A program made the position numbers and the translations under genes. From Micropterus salmoides (taxonomy: Eukaryota; Chordata; Actinopteri; Centrarchiformes; Centrarchidae), in assembly GCF_014851395.1 (NCBI RefSeq), contig NW_024041373.1, forward strand, positions 930,001 to 994,000: a stretch of DNA of 64,000 nucleotides, given 5' to 3'. The notes under the pieces were generated by a model that saw only the letters and a list, made by a program, of their open reading frames with translations, had not been told where the DNA came from and made no database searches. Of this stretch, positions 24,658 to 35,632 are shown one piece after another. Within the stretch, counting starts at the first letter, position 1. Every line of letters starts with the position of its first letter.

Positions 24658-26091
24658 CCTGCAGCAGGACAGACATTCAGAACAAGACTAAAATCAGAAA
24701 TGTAACAAAATGAACTCTACACTCACTTAACAAGAAGAATCTGCCTAAAAGCACTGCTTCTCAAAAACACTGAGAAGCACTGGTCCAGCTACAGAGTTTC
24801 AGCTGAGATAACTTAAAAACACATTGAACGTGGGGTATGCGATTCAATACACGTCTTTCTGTTAAGTTCAGCAAAAATTTCCTCACGGGCCGCTAGCCGT
24901 CTCTTCTGTTTGTGCACTGAAAACAAAATCTGGTGTGTGCTCAGCCCTGGCTCTGTAAATGAGAAGCAATCAAAGACACAACACTATTCCAGCCGTTCCA
25001 GCCACGATTTGTTTGTCAGGTAACAAATGTCTTGCCCACGGACATTCAGCTTACTTTCCGGTTCACCAAGACATGCTGTTGTTGTGATGTTAGCTATAGC
25101 AGCAGTTGTGAGTATCGCTCTCTGGTGCTGGTGTGCTGGCTCTGGGACCGTCTCGTAACTTCCTGTTAGCGTCATGGCAGCAAATGTAGCCACAACCTAG
25201 CTAACGTTAGTTACATGACCTGCTGTATTGTTGTTCGCTCGATCACTTTGTGTTTGTCATGGTGTTGGATTTCTCCACAATAGCAAACCCCACCTTCAAT
25301 GCTGAGAAAAAACAATGCCATAGCTCTTATCACATCTTTACTAACTCTTCTATACAAATATGAAAATACATAACTTTATCAAAGTTATCATTGCCGCAGT
25401 TTTGGGATCAATGAAATGATTAAGTCAAAGGGGAAGGGGTTGTTATTATTATTATTATCATCATAACTAACTCACAGACAGTGACAATCTCACTTGGAAA
25501 AAGCTGGTAGGTGAACAGAGAGTTGAGAACATTTATGATATGTGTCCCCAAGGTCAACCATAAACCTCCATTACCAAACCCACAGACAGACAACTGGTCA
25601 ATTAGCAGTCAGACATCTCTGCAAAATCTCTCACACACACAGAGGCAGGGTGTACCTTGCTTCATACTCATAGCAAACACTGATCTGCTTTCATATCAAA
25701 GGTTCACACCACCTACATTTACATTCTTATTATTATTCTCGCAGGATTCTTCCACACACTGTCAAAGCAGTGAGACACACACACACACACACACTTTTGC
25801 ATATATGAAGCAGGGGTACGGTTCATTTCCATTATCAATGTTATGATTGTGTGAGTAGCTGGATCCAGCTGATGTAAATTTGTCAGACTTTAACAGGAGA
25901 AGTGACAACCTGTCGTCTGTGGAACTCTACCTACAGAATCCCTGTGGAACCAGTGTGTTATTTGCAGTTATCATTGATAAGTATGGCTGCTGGGAAACAT
26001 GAGGAACAGGACTCAACCCAAACACGCTCACTCACAACAGTTTAAATTAAACAAAGACGGCCAGTTTAATCGTTACACCTGGTTACTTACC
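24658..26091 (-). other. nvl 5'UTR intron (inferred)
   Basis: On the minus strand, the leader of coding exon 1 is preceded by a good acceptor (tgctgcag, exon start 24,658). A strong donor, TTGAG|GTAAGTAAC, occurs at 26,089-26,091. Together they suggest a noncoding first nvl exon just right of 26,091 and an untranslated intron of about 1.4 kb. The intron holds a CA run at about 25,774-25,793 and no gene. Confidence 0.45.
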
Positions 26092-26776
26092 TCAAGAAAA
26101 ACACCACCACATAGCTCTAAACGCCACCTATTCGTCTGTTAGTGACTGTCAACTGTTTGGTTTTGGTTTTGGCACTGGCAGCGTGACTACGAGACAACCA
26201 CGACCCCGGAAATACTAATTAAAGCATCCGGGTGGGACCTTTCAAAATTAAACGCTTTCATTTATTTTTTTTATTTTTTATTTTTGCTGTTCCCAGCCTT
26301 TTTATATACAGTCTATGTTCCCAGTTCAACAAATGAAGAAATATATTTTTTCAGCATTTATTTCACCTTTTGTAACCGGAATCCTGACATTCTACAAGTT
26401 CCTACATGTATGAATGTATACAAAACATCTGAAAGAGCAGTTACGATGTAACTAGATACCAGGGCATTGTAATGTTACAGCGTGATGTAACGTTCTTTTA
26501 CATTCACCCCAATTGTAACGTTAATTTCGGTGTGACATAGGCCGAACTCAAAAATAAATGATAAAACTAAATGTTATTTTACATATATTTGTTTAACCTC
26601 AGTTTTACTTTTAATGCTGAATAAATACCAAGTGTTAAACAAAAACGTTATACTATTTTGTGTGTGAGTGCGAGCAGAGCTACTCTCACTTTCACTTCCT
26701 CGTCAGGATGTTTGACAGCTATACTTCCTCATTCTAGTTTGACCGGGTTAGCTGTGTGTTCGTCGGTGTGACAGTC
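26092..26776. promoter_or_regulatory. Likely shared control region of divergent nvl and spata2l
   Basis: About 0.7 kb separates the inferred nvl noncoding first exon from the spata2l start codon. The right part contains several tgtaacgtt-type repeats (about 26,440-26,530) and the sequence turns GC-richer towards spata2l. No TATA box at a convincing position was seen. The assignment rests on gene arrangement, not on a defined motif. Confidence 0.4.
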
Positions 26777-29700
26777 ATGAAGGACGGTGTCGGAGCAGGA
26801 CAACAGGCGGAGGTATCCCGCCAGGAGCTTTTCGAGGATTATGTGAACTGTTACCAGCTGTGTACAGAAGTTCGGCCGTGCCGCGATGCCTCGCTGCTGA
26901 AGAAGGCGGGTCACTATCTGCTTAGGGAACCAGAACCTAGAGGGACTTCCACAGTGTTCCCAGTCTACCAGGTTCTAACAGAGGGGTCTAGAGCCCCGAG
27001 CACAGACTACAGGAAACTCCTGTCTGCTGTCATCAAAGCCGCCGAACTGCTGGAAACCCTCTGCGTCAATCTGTTCCTCCATCCCTGGAAGAAGGAAATC
27101 AAGGCAGTCAAGGTGTCTTTCTTTCTTTCTCTCCCTCTGTCTTTGTCTGGCCCTTATCTTATCTGTCTGTCTTTTCTTCAGCCCTTCCCACTTATGAAGG
27201 ACCTTTAGTTAGGCCTACCTCATCTCTGGAATTCAAATGATGTGTTGTTGTTCAGGGTTAAAGTCTGAATTAATTTCTGTTGTGGAATAATATTGTCACA
27301 ATACTGAAGGACTATTTGTCATAAACAGGCCTACTGTAATGGTAACTGCTTATAAAGCTTCCTTTAGGCAGTTGAAAGATTAGAGGCTCCCGTTTAATTA
27401 GATACAACAATACTAAAACACAATTTCTGTGGACAGAGGAGGTCAACTTTAGGCATGACCAGGTTAATTTATGAAAATAATTATCTTTCTCTGGGGAGCG
27501 GTGATGACCTCAGTAGATGTCATGGCAGTCAGCCTGTTGCATTATCCAAGAATTGTATGAAAGGTAAACTTTCAGGTACAGGGGTTACATTAAAAGATGT
27601 GATTCTGGACTCCATAATGTTAATGGCCAAATTTCATGGCACTTCAGCTGGTAATTGTGTGTGTCCCTCTTGACTAACAGACATCTCTACACTTGCTCCA
27701 GCTTTTACTATTTAATTGGCATATGCTCTCAAATCAAGTCATTAACTTGTGTAACAGCTAAGAAATCATTTTCAGAATGATTAACCAAAGTCTCCTATTG
27801 CACATAATTTTATTGTGGAACGAAACTCCTGTAAAGTTTCCAGGTGGTTTTATAAGTTGTTCCAGTTCCTGTTACTGCGCAGGATGTGGTAGAAAAAGTG
27901 ATTTAACTGCACAGTACGCATCTAATGAGCAGTGGTGGAAAATAAAGTGAAAGTACATTTACTCTAGTACTTTACATGCTTGAGGTATCTGTACTTTACT
28001 CTTTTCATTTTATGACACATCTGACTGCTTCTACCGCACTACACTTCAGAGTGAAATTAGGAAAACCAAGATTCATCTGTGGAGATAAAGTCAGGTTTCT
28101 GACGCCCACAGCAATCCCAATCTGATTAACTCACTATCACAGATAACTCACTATCACAGATAACTGACTATCACAGATAAGATTAAAGCCCACATAACAC
28201 ATACTTTTTACTTTGATAGCTATAGTTACTAGTTAGTTACTTTATAAATTAAGATGTGACAAGTTAACTACCAAACAGTTTAATAAAGTAGTACTTTAAC
28301 AGAGTGATATTAGTGCTTTTACTGCAGTAAAGGCTCTGAAAACTTCTCTCCTGGCTATGAGAAACTAAAGTTTAGAATATGAATTTTTGACAGGTCTATA
28401 AAAGCCCTGTTCATTTTTGTAACAATTGGGGCCAGAATCCAAGGCTACATCATTTTAGAACAAAACCATTCGTCTTATCACTGTGATAGAAGTAAATATA
28501 AAATATACATTCATTCTGTACATCTTGTTTTTGAAAATGAAAAATATGTTATGATCCTATTAAGATCATTTTTGATTTACAAAAACAGCCATAACGACAG
28601 ACACTACCACTTTGCTGTGAATGTATACATACAATAATACAACAATATTCAGAAAAAATACAGCTATGAAAGTGAAAAAAAGTCCCAACATGTTAAAGTG
28701 GGAATGAAGTACTCATTTGAACCTGTGACTATTCAGTACAAATTCAAACAAATAAATCCTTTAAATAAATATATTTCTTTATGTAGTAACATATGAGATG
28801 TATTTCTGTGTCTCTTTCAGACTTTTACAGGCCCATTTGTTTACTGTCTCCTGCCAGTTCTCAGCAGTTCTACCATTCAGTCAGTCCTGGCCTCTATTGG
28901 CTACCTGCCCCATGCTGAAACTCCTCAAAGGTAGGGAACGGGGACGAGAAGAACCAGAACAAGAGTGACAGTAAATGCAGCAAGGCCCCTACTTACAGCT
29001 GCTAGGGTGTCTGAATGCCAGGAGAAACAGTGTAATAGGCCTTAACTTCAGTCAAGTAAGTGAGACTTAAAATGTCCAAAGAATGGCAAGAGAATGGCAC
29101 CTCAGAGACAACGAGTCTCACTTACTTTCATATCGTTTCTCTAAGGGACAAAATCTCAATCTGATTGTGAAATGTGTTCAAACCACTGACTTGATCATGT
29201 CCTTGAAGGGCCACTCCTTGATTTTCTTACAGCACCTAATGTTACCACAGAATCTCAAATTTGGGAACTTAACTGTGAACTGTGTTGATGTCAGCCGTGA
29301 GCTGGGAGAACTTCAGGGGTTTGGGGTTGCTTTAACAAACCAGAGTGTGAATCTTGAAGCACCAACATGCTGGATTCAAGGCAGATTCTGTGGTCTGTAA
29401 AAGGGGCACTTGGTCTGCTCTTCTCATAACTTTTTTTTAACTTTTCGCTTGTTCTCCTCAGTTCTCCTCTTTACTGTTTGATGTATTTCAGTGAGTACAG
29501 ACTCAGTGAGGATGCTAACCCAGACAGAGCCATGCTGGTGGGCTTTGAGCTGCTGCTGGCCAGGGTCGAATGTTACCACCTCCTGGAGCTCCTGGAGAAG
29601 GATCAGCTGGGACCTCAGGTAAGATCAGAAACAATCCAACCATGTTTCATATCTGCCATATCATTGTCCAATCAATCAGCAGCTGATTATACTACAGTAA

Positions 29701-32700
29701 AGTATGTAGTGTTCTGCTTTATTCAAAGCCACTGCAGGAATTTCTGATCAAAGCATCTATCCAGTGATTCTGATGGCATCTGTTTTTGTTTGTCGAAATA
29801 TAAAATAATCTTGACGAAAAGGGGTGCAGTCAGTCGTACACAAAGTGGCTTTAAAAGAGATGCAAACAAAGAAAGTAATGTGCGTCATGATGAGACAAAA
29901 CCAGAAGATTGCAATAAAAGGAAATTAAAGGAAGAATATAGTTCTAGGCTACAATTAGCAGAATCCAAGTACAACTATGACAGAAGACTTTTCGAAAAAG
30001 AAAGTGTTGGAATACAGAATACAAACATACCATACTGATAGTGATCCTGACTGTCTCCCTGCCATCTACCCAATAAATATGTGTATGCAAATGGTTGGCA
30101 GCCATAGGACATGGTCAGAGCTCAGTAATTTGTTCTCATTCCATGGCTTCCATGTGACAGTTGTGATCATACCCTGCAGGAGTGGCTGGAGGTTCTCCAG
30201 AGGAGAGCGGGGCCTACAAAACTGGAGGAACCTACAGAACCGAAGACAACAATAGCACAAAAGGAAGAGGAGAAGAAGGGAGAGGCAGATAGACATAAGG
30301 TAAGCTGTAGTGCAGAGGAAAAGAAAGTAAAGAGCTGACTTCAAATAAGTGGGACCAGAGAGGAAGAAATATCAAACCCTCCTGCCATGAGAACTTAACG
30401 GAGCAGCTGTTTTCCTATATGCTACTCACACTTATTTTACAGTCCCAACTCAACTCTCAGTCACGCTCATTCAAGTTAACACACACACATACAGATGCAT
30501 GTGCGCCTTGGAATTTTCTACGTCAGACTGTCACAATACCATTTGTATGAACAAAGACCTAAAACTAGGCCTACAGCTACTAGAAAAACTAGATCTGTCA
30601 GCCACATACCAGTCCAGCTCACGCCTCTCTTTACACTACCATCTCGGGTTGTTGTGGTGCCTGAACCGCTTTGATTCTCCTCCTCAGCCACCTGCCATCT
30701 CCTCAGCTTTCTGGTGCTCTAGTGTTTTCTCTGTTAGTCTGTGGGACCAAAAAAAACCCCCACAAACAGCACTTTTAAATTATTATTGTATTTCTCATTA
30801 CCTTTGGTATAAGACTATTAATTTAGCATATCTCCCACACATACACACAAAACTTGACTTGAGTCAAGTGCAAACAGGTTGGCATGATGCTACAGTGGGT
30901 ACGGAAAGTATTCAGACCCCTTTAAATTTTTCACTCTTTGTTTCATTTTCCAAAAATCAAAAAAGTTCATTTTATTTCTCAGTAATGTACACTCAGCACC
31001 CCATCTTGACAGAAAAAAACAGAAATGTAGAAATTATTGCAAATTTATTAAAAAAGAAAAACTGAAATATCACATGGTCATAAGTATTCAGACCCTTTGC
31101 CGTGACACTCATATTTAACTCAGGTGCTGTTTCTGTTTCTTCTGATCATCCTTGAGATGGTTCTACACCTTCATTTGAGTCCAGCTGTGTTTGATTATAC
31201 TGATTGGACTTGATTAGGAAAGCCACACACCTGTCTATATAAGACCTTACAGCTCACAGTGCATGTCAGAGCAAATGAGAATCATGAGGTCAAAGGAACT
31301 GCCTGAAGAGCTCAGAGACAGAATTGTGGCAAGGCACAGATCTGGCCAAGGTTACAAAAAAATTTCTGCTGCACTTAAGGTTCCTAAGAGCACAGTGGCC
31401 TCCATAATCCTCAAATGGAAGACGTTTGGGACGACCAGAACCCTTCCTAGAGCTGGCCGTCCGGCCAAACTGAGCTATCGGGGGAGAAGAGCCTTGGTGA
31501 GAGAGGTAAAGAAGAACCCAAAGGTCACTGTGGCTGAGCTCCAGAGATGCAGTCGGGAGATGGGAGAAAGTTGTAGTAAGTCAACCATCACTGCAGCAAT
31601 CCACCAGTCGGGGCTTTATGGCAGAGTGGCCCGACGGAAGCCTCTCCTCAGTGCAAGACACATGAAAGCCCGCATGGAGTTTGCTAAAAAACACCTGAAG
31701 GACTCCAAGATGGTGATAAATAAGATCCTCTGGTCTGATGAGACCAAGATAGAACTTTTTGGCCTTAATTCTAAGCGGTATGTGTGGAGAAAACCAGGCA
31801 CTGCTCATCACCTGTCCAATACAGTCTCAACAGTGAAGCATGGTGGTGGCAGCATCATGCTGTGGGGGTGTTTTTCAGCTGCAGGGACAGGACGACTGGT
31901 TGCAATCGAGGGAAAGATGAATGCGGCCAAGTACAGGGATATCCTGGACGAAAACCTTTTCCAGAGTGCTCTGGACCTCAGACTGGGCCGAAGGTTTACC
32001 TTCCAACAAGACAATGACCCTAAGCACACCGCTAAAATAACGAAGGAGTGGCTTCACAACAACTCCGTGGCTGTTCTTGAATGGCCCAGCCAGAGCCCTG
32101 ACTTAAACCCAATTGAGCATCTCTGGAGAGACCTGAAAATGGCTGTCCACCAACGTTTACCATCCAACCTGACAGAACTGGAGAGGATCTGCAAGGAGGA
32201 ATGGCAGAGGATACCCAAATCCAGATGTGAAAAACTTGTTGCATCTTTCCCAAAACGACTCATGGCTGTATTGGATCAAAAGGGTGCTTCTACTAAATAC
32301 TGAGCAAAGGGTCTGAATACTTATGACCATGTGATATTTCAGTTTTCTTTTTTAATAAATTTGCAAAAATTTCTACATTTCTGTTTTTTTTCTGTCAAGA
32401 TGGGGTGCTGAGTGTACATTACTGAGAAATAAAATGGAAAATGGCTGCAATGAAACAAAGAGTGAAAAATTTAAAGGGGTCTGAATACTTTCCGTACCCA
32501 CTGTAAGTCATCATAAAAATTAAAGGTATACATCCTGCTTTGGTCCAACTACATTTTGGACCAACTGAGGATTGTCAACACTCTGCCGTGGTCCCCAGTA
32601 TTGCGGATGCTGTCCCACCGGTTGGAACACACACTTTGACTGTGGGCACTAGTGCAGCTGCACAAAATGAGCAGGTTTATAGAAATGTGTGACGGGGACA

Positions 32701-34921
32701 AAATGTGGCTGATTATCAGTAGAATGTACTGCAGTTTAAAAGATTTCAAAATACATCAGCAACACACACAAACACAGCTTGACATGACATACTGAAGAAC
32801 CAGGTTAACAACAGCCAGCTTCAGTCTGTACTGAACTCCCCTCTGTTCTATTTCTTCAGGCACCTCTAAGTTTGAGCCGCAGGCTTGGAGCGAAACCCCA
32901 GCCCAAGCCTCGACACTGTCACCGCGCCAGTGTAGACCAGTCCATTATGGAGATGCAGCTGACCTACCCTGACCTGGCCTTCAGGGGCCGTCCTCTGCTC
33001 ACGGACAAACCTCGCCGAGCAAACAGCAGCAGGAGCAGCAGCAGTAAATCTGTTCACACTGCCAGCACTACTAACTATAGTGACGACATGAAGGCTGCTG
33101 ATCTCCCCACAAGAGATTGTATTAAAGGGACCAAAGCTACTGCTACATCTATCCGCAGTAGAAATGATGGCAGCAAAGCTGAAGAAGTGTTTGGCGACGA
33201 TGGCAGAAGCAGTGGTTGTAATAAAAGGAACAGCGGTGGGACCGCCATCAGCTGCAGCTTCAGTAACAGCGACGGAAGCAGTGCTGATGATGAGCTCAGT
33301 GGTCCTCAGGCCATTTCCCTGCACATCGTACTGAGAGCTGGATCCACAGCAGAGCAGGGCCAGAAGCCTGCAGAGTCTCAGCCCACAGCAGAGCCTCCTT
33401 CCTGGATACAACAGCAGACTGCAGCAGGTAACTGTCACAGCAGCACCAGAACCCTCACTACAAAACAATTATGTTGATTCTTATCATTACAATGACAACA
33501 CAGTAATACCTTATCTAGTAGCTTTTACTGCCCTGTTTTTGGGGTCATTTTTTTCTAGAAACAGGTATTTCTTGATTTTGAAACTTGAAATGGTTTCTCC
33601 TCTCTCATAAGTAGTCAGACCAAGTCTTAAGAGGGCCGAGTAGAATCTCTAGTGTAGTTGTCCACTGTCTGAGTCGCGGTGTGTCCAGGCAGGCAGAGTA
33701 GGGCTGAACGTTTGTCTCCGCTGTGTTAACTGTCTTTTACCAATATTGTAGCGCAAACAATCTGGATTCACAGTGACGATCATAAAAAGAGGAAATAAAC
33801 ATCGCATGATAAAGAAGGTCAGGTTTAACCGGTGTGAGGGATGAGAATACAAAAAAGCAAAACAATGTAAGGTGAAAACCCTGATTATTCATAATCCATT
33901 AGAGAAATTATGAAGATATATCTTATACTAGGTAAATTAACCTGTTTTTATTTTCTATTTGACTCTTCTGTCTTTTTTATATTTACCTGTGTTGCTTTTA
34001 TGTTTTATGTAAAGCACTTTGAATTGTCTAAACATATAAACTTGCCTTGCCTAAATCAAGGGCACAGCACAGTAGATGCTGTGTGATCATGTTCTGAGGC
34101 CTTGGTCATGTTTGGGCTAATAAGTTCTACAAAACGCAATATAAATCTTCCCTGTCACTCACCAGCTATATATCAGAGCTGTCCACACATGTGTGGACTA
34201 TGATCCACTGTGAAAAACATAACTCAAAACAATATATACACATCTAAAGAATATAATTTCAGGCTATATATGTACAATATTTCACATAGATTGTGCACTG
34301 AATTGCAGAAAAATCCTTTATTGTGGTTTCCGTTAGTTTCGGAGTTTGTTTGGCTAAATTAAATGTGTTTTGTTTCATTTAAATACCATCCACAATGCTC
34401 AGACAACCAGAGATAGCAAGATGTCTCATGGTTGAGAAATGGTACACAGTATGTTATCATATTTTTCACAATGTTGTTACATTACTGACTCTCTTTTTAA
34501 CTTTCTGGAAGGCGACCCTCCCTCTCTGAGCTCCATGGACGAGGAGCAGGAGCTGAGAAGGTTGGAAGAGAGGATGGGCCAGCTCCGTGTGCAGGAGACT
34601 GAAGAGGAAGTGAAGAGAGGGGAGGAGAACACCAAGAAGGAGAGGAAGGTGAGCACAGAGCAGAACCTGAGGAAGCCGGTGACGGAGACGTGTCTAGCGC
34701 TGAGCCGTAGACACAGCAGATCCTCTCAGAAGGATCCTGTGGTGATAAAAGAGCAGAAGCAGCCCACTGTGGGCCAGCCCTCACTGCCGACCGTCGGCTC
34801 AGCAGACTGTCAGAGCTGTAAAGAGGGAGGCAGCGCAGGGCAGCTGGAAGAAGATACCGTCCGAAGAGAGGAGGAACAGCTGGCACAGAGCTTTGTTATA
34901 ATCGATAATCACAAGAAATAA
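26777..34921 (+). CDS. spata2l: SPATA2-family PUB-domain protein, SPATA2-like
   Basis: SPATA2-family proteins use an N-terminal PUB domain to bind the deubiquitinase CYLD and link it to the LUBAC ubiquitin ligase in innate signalling (family knowledge). Exons 26777-27112, 28821-28930, 29492-29618, 30180-30299, 32860-33427 and 34512-34921 join in phase and give about 556 residues. Residues 1-190 match the family core: CVNLFLHPWKKEIKAVK, then TFTGPFVY and a helical ARVECYHLLELL segment. The rest diverges: a Lys/Glu-rich linker, a block with LTYPDLAFRGRPLL in exon 5, a low-complexity Ser-rich stretch, and a charged coiled-coil-like region in exon 6 (EEQELRRLEERMGQL). I see only one CxxC (CQSC) near the C-terminus, so the zinc finger of SPATA2 appears absent. 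The first ATG in frame fits the PUB domain. Its 2.6-kb intron 4 carries an intact Tc1 element. Synteny with aprt and cdt1 supports SPATA2L. Confidence 0.82.
27933..28330. repeat. Fish repeat beginning AGTGGTGGAAA (growth of 'agtacttta' motifs)
   Basis: Starts 'agcagtggtggaaaataaag', followed by 'gtacatttactctagtacttta' type motifs and 'cactacacttcagagtgaaat', a very common teleost DNA-transposon-derived repeat. It includes three copies of a 17-base unit (taactcactatcacaga variants) near 28,128-28,175. An inverted relic of the same family sits at about 12,940-13,005 in nvl. Confidence 0.6.
30893..32503 (+). mobile_element. Intact Tc1-type (Tc1/mariner) transposon
   Basis: A 1,611-bp element flanked by TA (30,891-30,892 and 32,504-32,505), the Tc1 target duplication. 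Terminal inverted repeats of about 200 bp (30,893-31,100 and 32,304-32,503) begin CAGTGGGTACGG. Each contains an outer and an inner copy of gtattcagaccc (30,908; 31,084; inverted at 32,309 and 32,477), the IR/DR arrangement of Sleeping Beauty-like elements. The arms differ mainly by a small rearranged patch with an 8-base length difference. One uninterrupted transposase gene lies between them. The insertion is in spata2l intron 4 in the sense orientation. Confidence 0.97.
31263..32303 (+). CDS. Tc1-family DD34E transposase, uninterrupted
   Basis: Cuts and rejoins the element by a cut-and-paste reaction. The 346 residues are in the usual Tc1 size range. The N-terminal half has paired helix-turn-helix motifs (about 12-55, with YKKISAALKVPKSTV, and about 65-125) joined by a GRP-type hook (AGRPAKL, 65-70). 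The catalytic core has D159 in WSDETK, D250 in FQQDNDPKH and E285 in LNPIEHLW, with exactly 34 residues between the last two. A glycine-rich box, KHGGGSIMLWGCFS, lies at 192-205. The reading frame opens at ATG; 31,266 and 31,287 offer alternative in-frame starts downstream. No stop or frameshift is visible. Lysine/arginine-rich stretches may serve nuclear import. Confidence 0.95.
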   Translation: MSEQMRIMRSKELPEELRDRIVARHRSGQGYKKISAALKVPKSTVASIILKWKTFGTTRTLPRAGRPAKLSYRGRRALVREVKKNPKVTVAELQRCSREMGESCSKSTITAAIHQSGLYGRVARRKPLLSARHMKARMEFAKKHLKDSKMVINKILWSDETKIELFGLNSKRYVWRKPGTAHHLSNTVSTVKHGGGSIMLWGCFSAAGTGRLVAIEGKMNAAKYRDILDENLFQSALDLRLGRRFTFQQDNDPKHTAKITKEWLHNNSVAVLEWPSQSPDLNPIEHLWRDLKMAVHQRLPSNLTELERICKEEWQRIPKSRCEKLVASFPKRLMAVLDQKGASTKY

Positions 34922-35222
34922 AGTGCTCTCCGGGTTCATTTACATCTACTGTGATGTATAATGACAAAACTACTGAGCATACAGCTGGGTCGGTCTGTAA
35001 GCCAATTTTGAACAGCTCTCAGGAATTGATTCAGCAGCTTTGGGTGCACAGTTTGTTTCCCATATTTGGCTGTTAAGTTGCATTCAAACCTCCCATTATT
35101 CTGACTTGGGAGTGTTCACAAAGTATTCTAGGACGGTTACCTTTATTGCAACTCCTGTTGTCTATCCATATAAATAGTCTGTGAAACCAGATAGAAGACA
35201 GTGCAGAAGTCCAGTTCAATTA

Positions 35223-35632
35223 CACTATATGGACAAAAGTCCTGGGACAGTACTGTTTCAGTGTGACGATGCACCTGTGCACAAAGCCGGCTCCAGAAAG
35301 AAATGGTTTCCCCAATTTGTTGTGGAAGAACTTGAGTGGCCTGCACAGAGCCCTGAGCTCAAACCTATCCAACACCTTTGGGGTGAACTAGAACGGAGAT
35401 TGGAAGCCAGGCCCTCTCGTCAAACATCACTCTCTGACCTAACAAATGTTCTTCTTGGGCAAAAATTCCCACTAGCACACTCCACCATCTTGTAGAAAGC
35501 CTTCACAGAAGAGTGGAAGCTGTTATAGCTGCAAAGGGGGGACCAGGTCCATATGAATGCCTATGGATTTAGAATGGGATGTCATAAAAGTAATGTAGGT
35601 GTCCCAGTACTTTTGTATACTATAATATAGTG
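35223..35632 (+). mobile_element. Decayed Tc1-like element with C-terminal transposase relic
   Basis: TA-flanked (35,221-35,222 and 35,633-35,634). The ends are cactatatggacaaaagt and, reversed, cactatattatagtatac then aaaagtactgggacac, so the inverted repeats are imperfect. Only 410 bp remain of what is normally about 1.6 kb. Confidence 0.85.
35262..35495 (+). pseudogene. Fragment of a Tc1-like transposase (C-terminal catalytic part)
   Basis: The frame reads FQCDDAPVHKA and later QSPELKPIQHLW, matching the second and third catalytic blocks of Tc1 transposases. The first aspartate block and DNA-binding half are missing, and the catalytic glutamate is a glutamine (PIQHLW). It is therefore non-functional. 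It belongs to a different Tc1 lineage from the intact copy at 31-32 kb. Confidence 0.85.

Noticed and set aside
29790..30038. Lys/Glu-rich open frame in spata2l intron 3 (KRGAVSRTQSGFKRDA...)
   Set aside because: Exons 3 and 4 join directly in phase; the frame may be a transposon scrap but shows no diagnostic motif.
30499..31065. 188-codon plus-strand open frame
   Set aside because: Runs from a spata2l intron into the Tc1 terminal repeat, shows no domain and has atypical composition.
32866..33468. 200-codon open frame antisense to spata2l exon 5
   Set aside because: Mirror of a Ser/Ala-rich coding exon; composition explains its openness.
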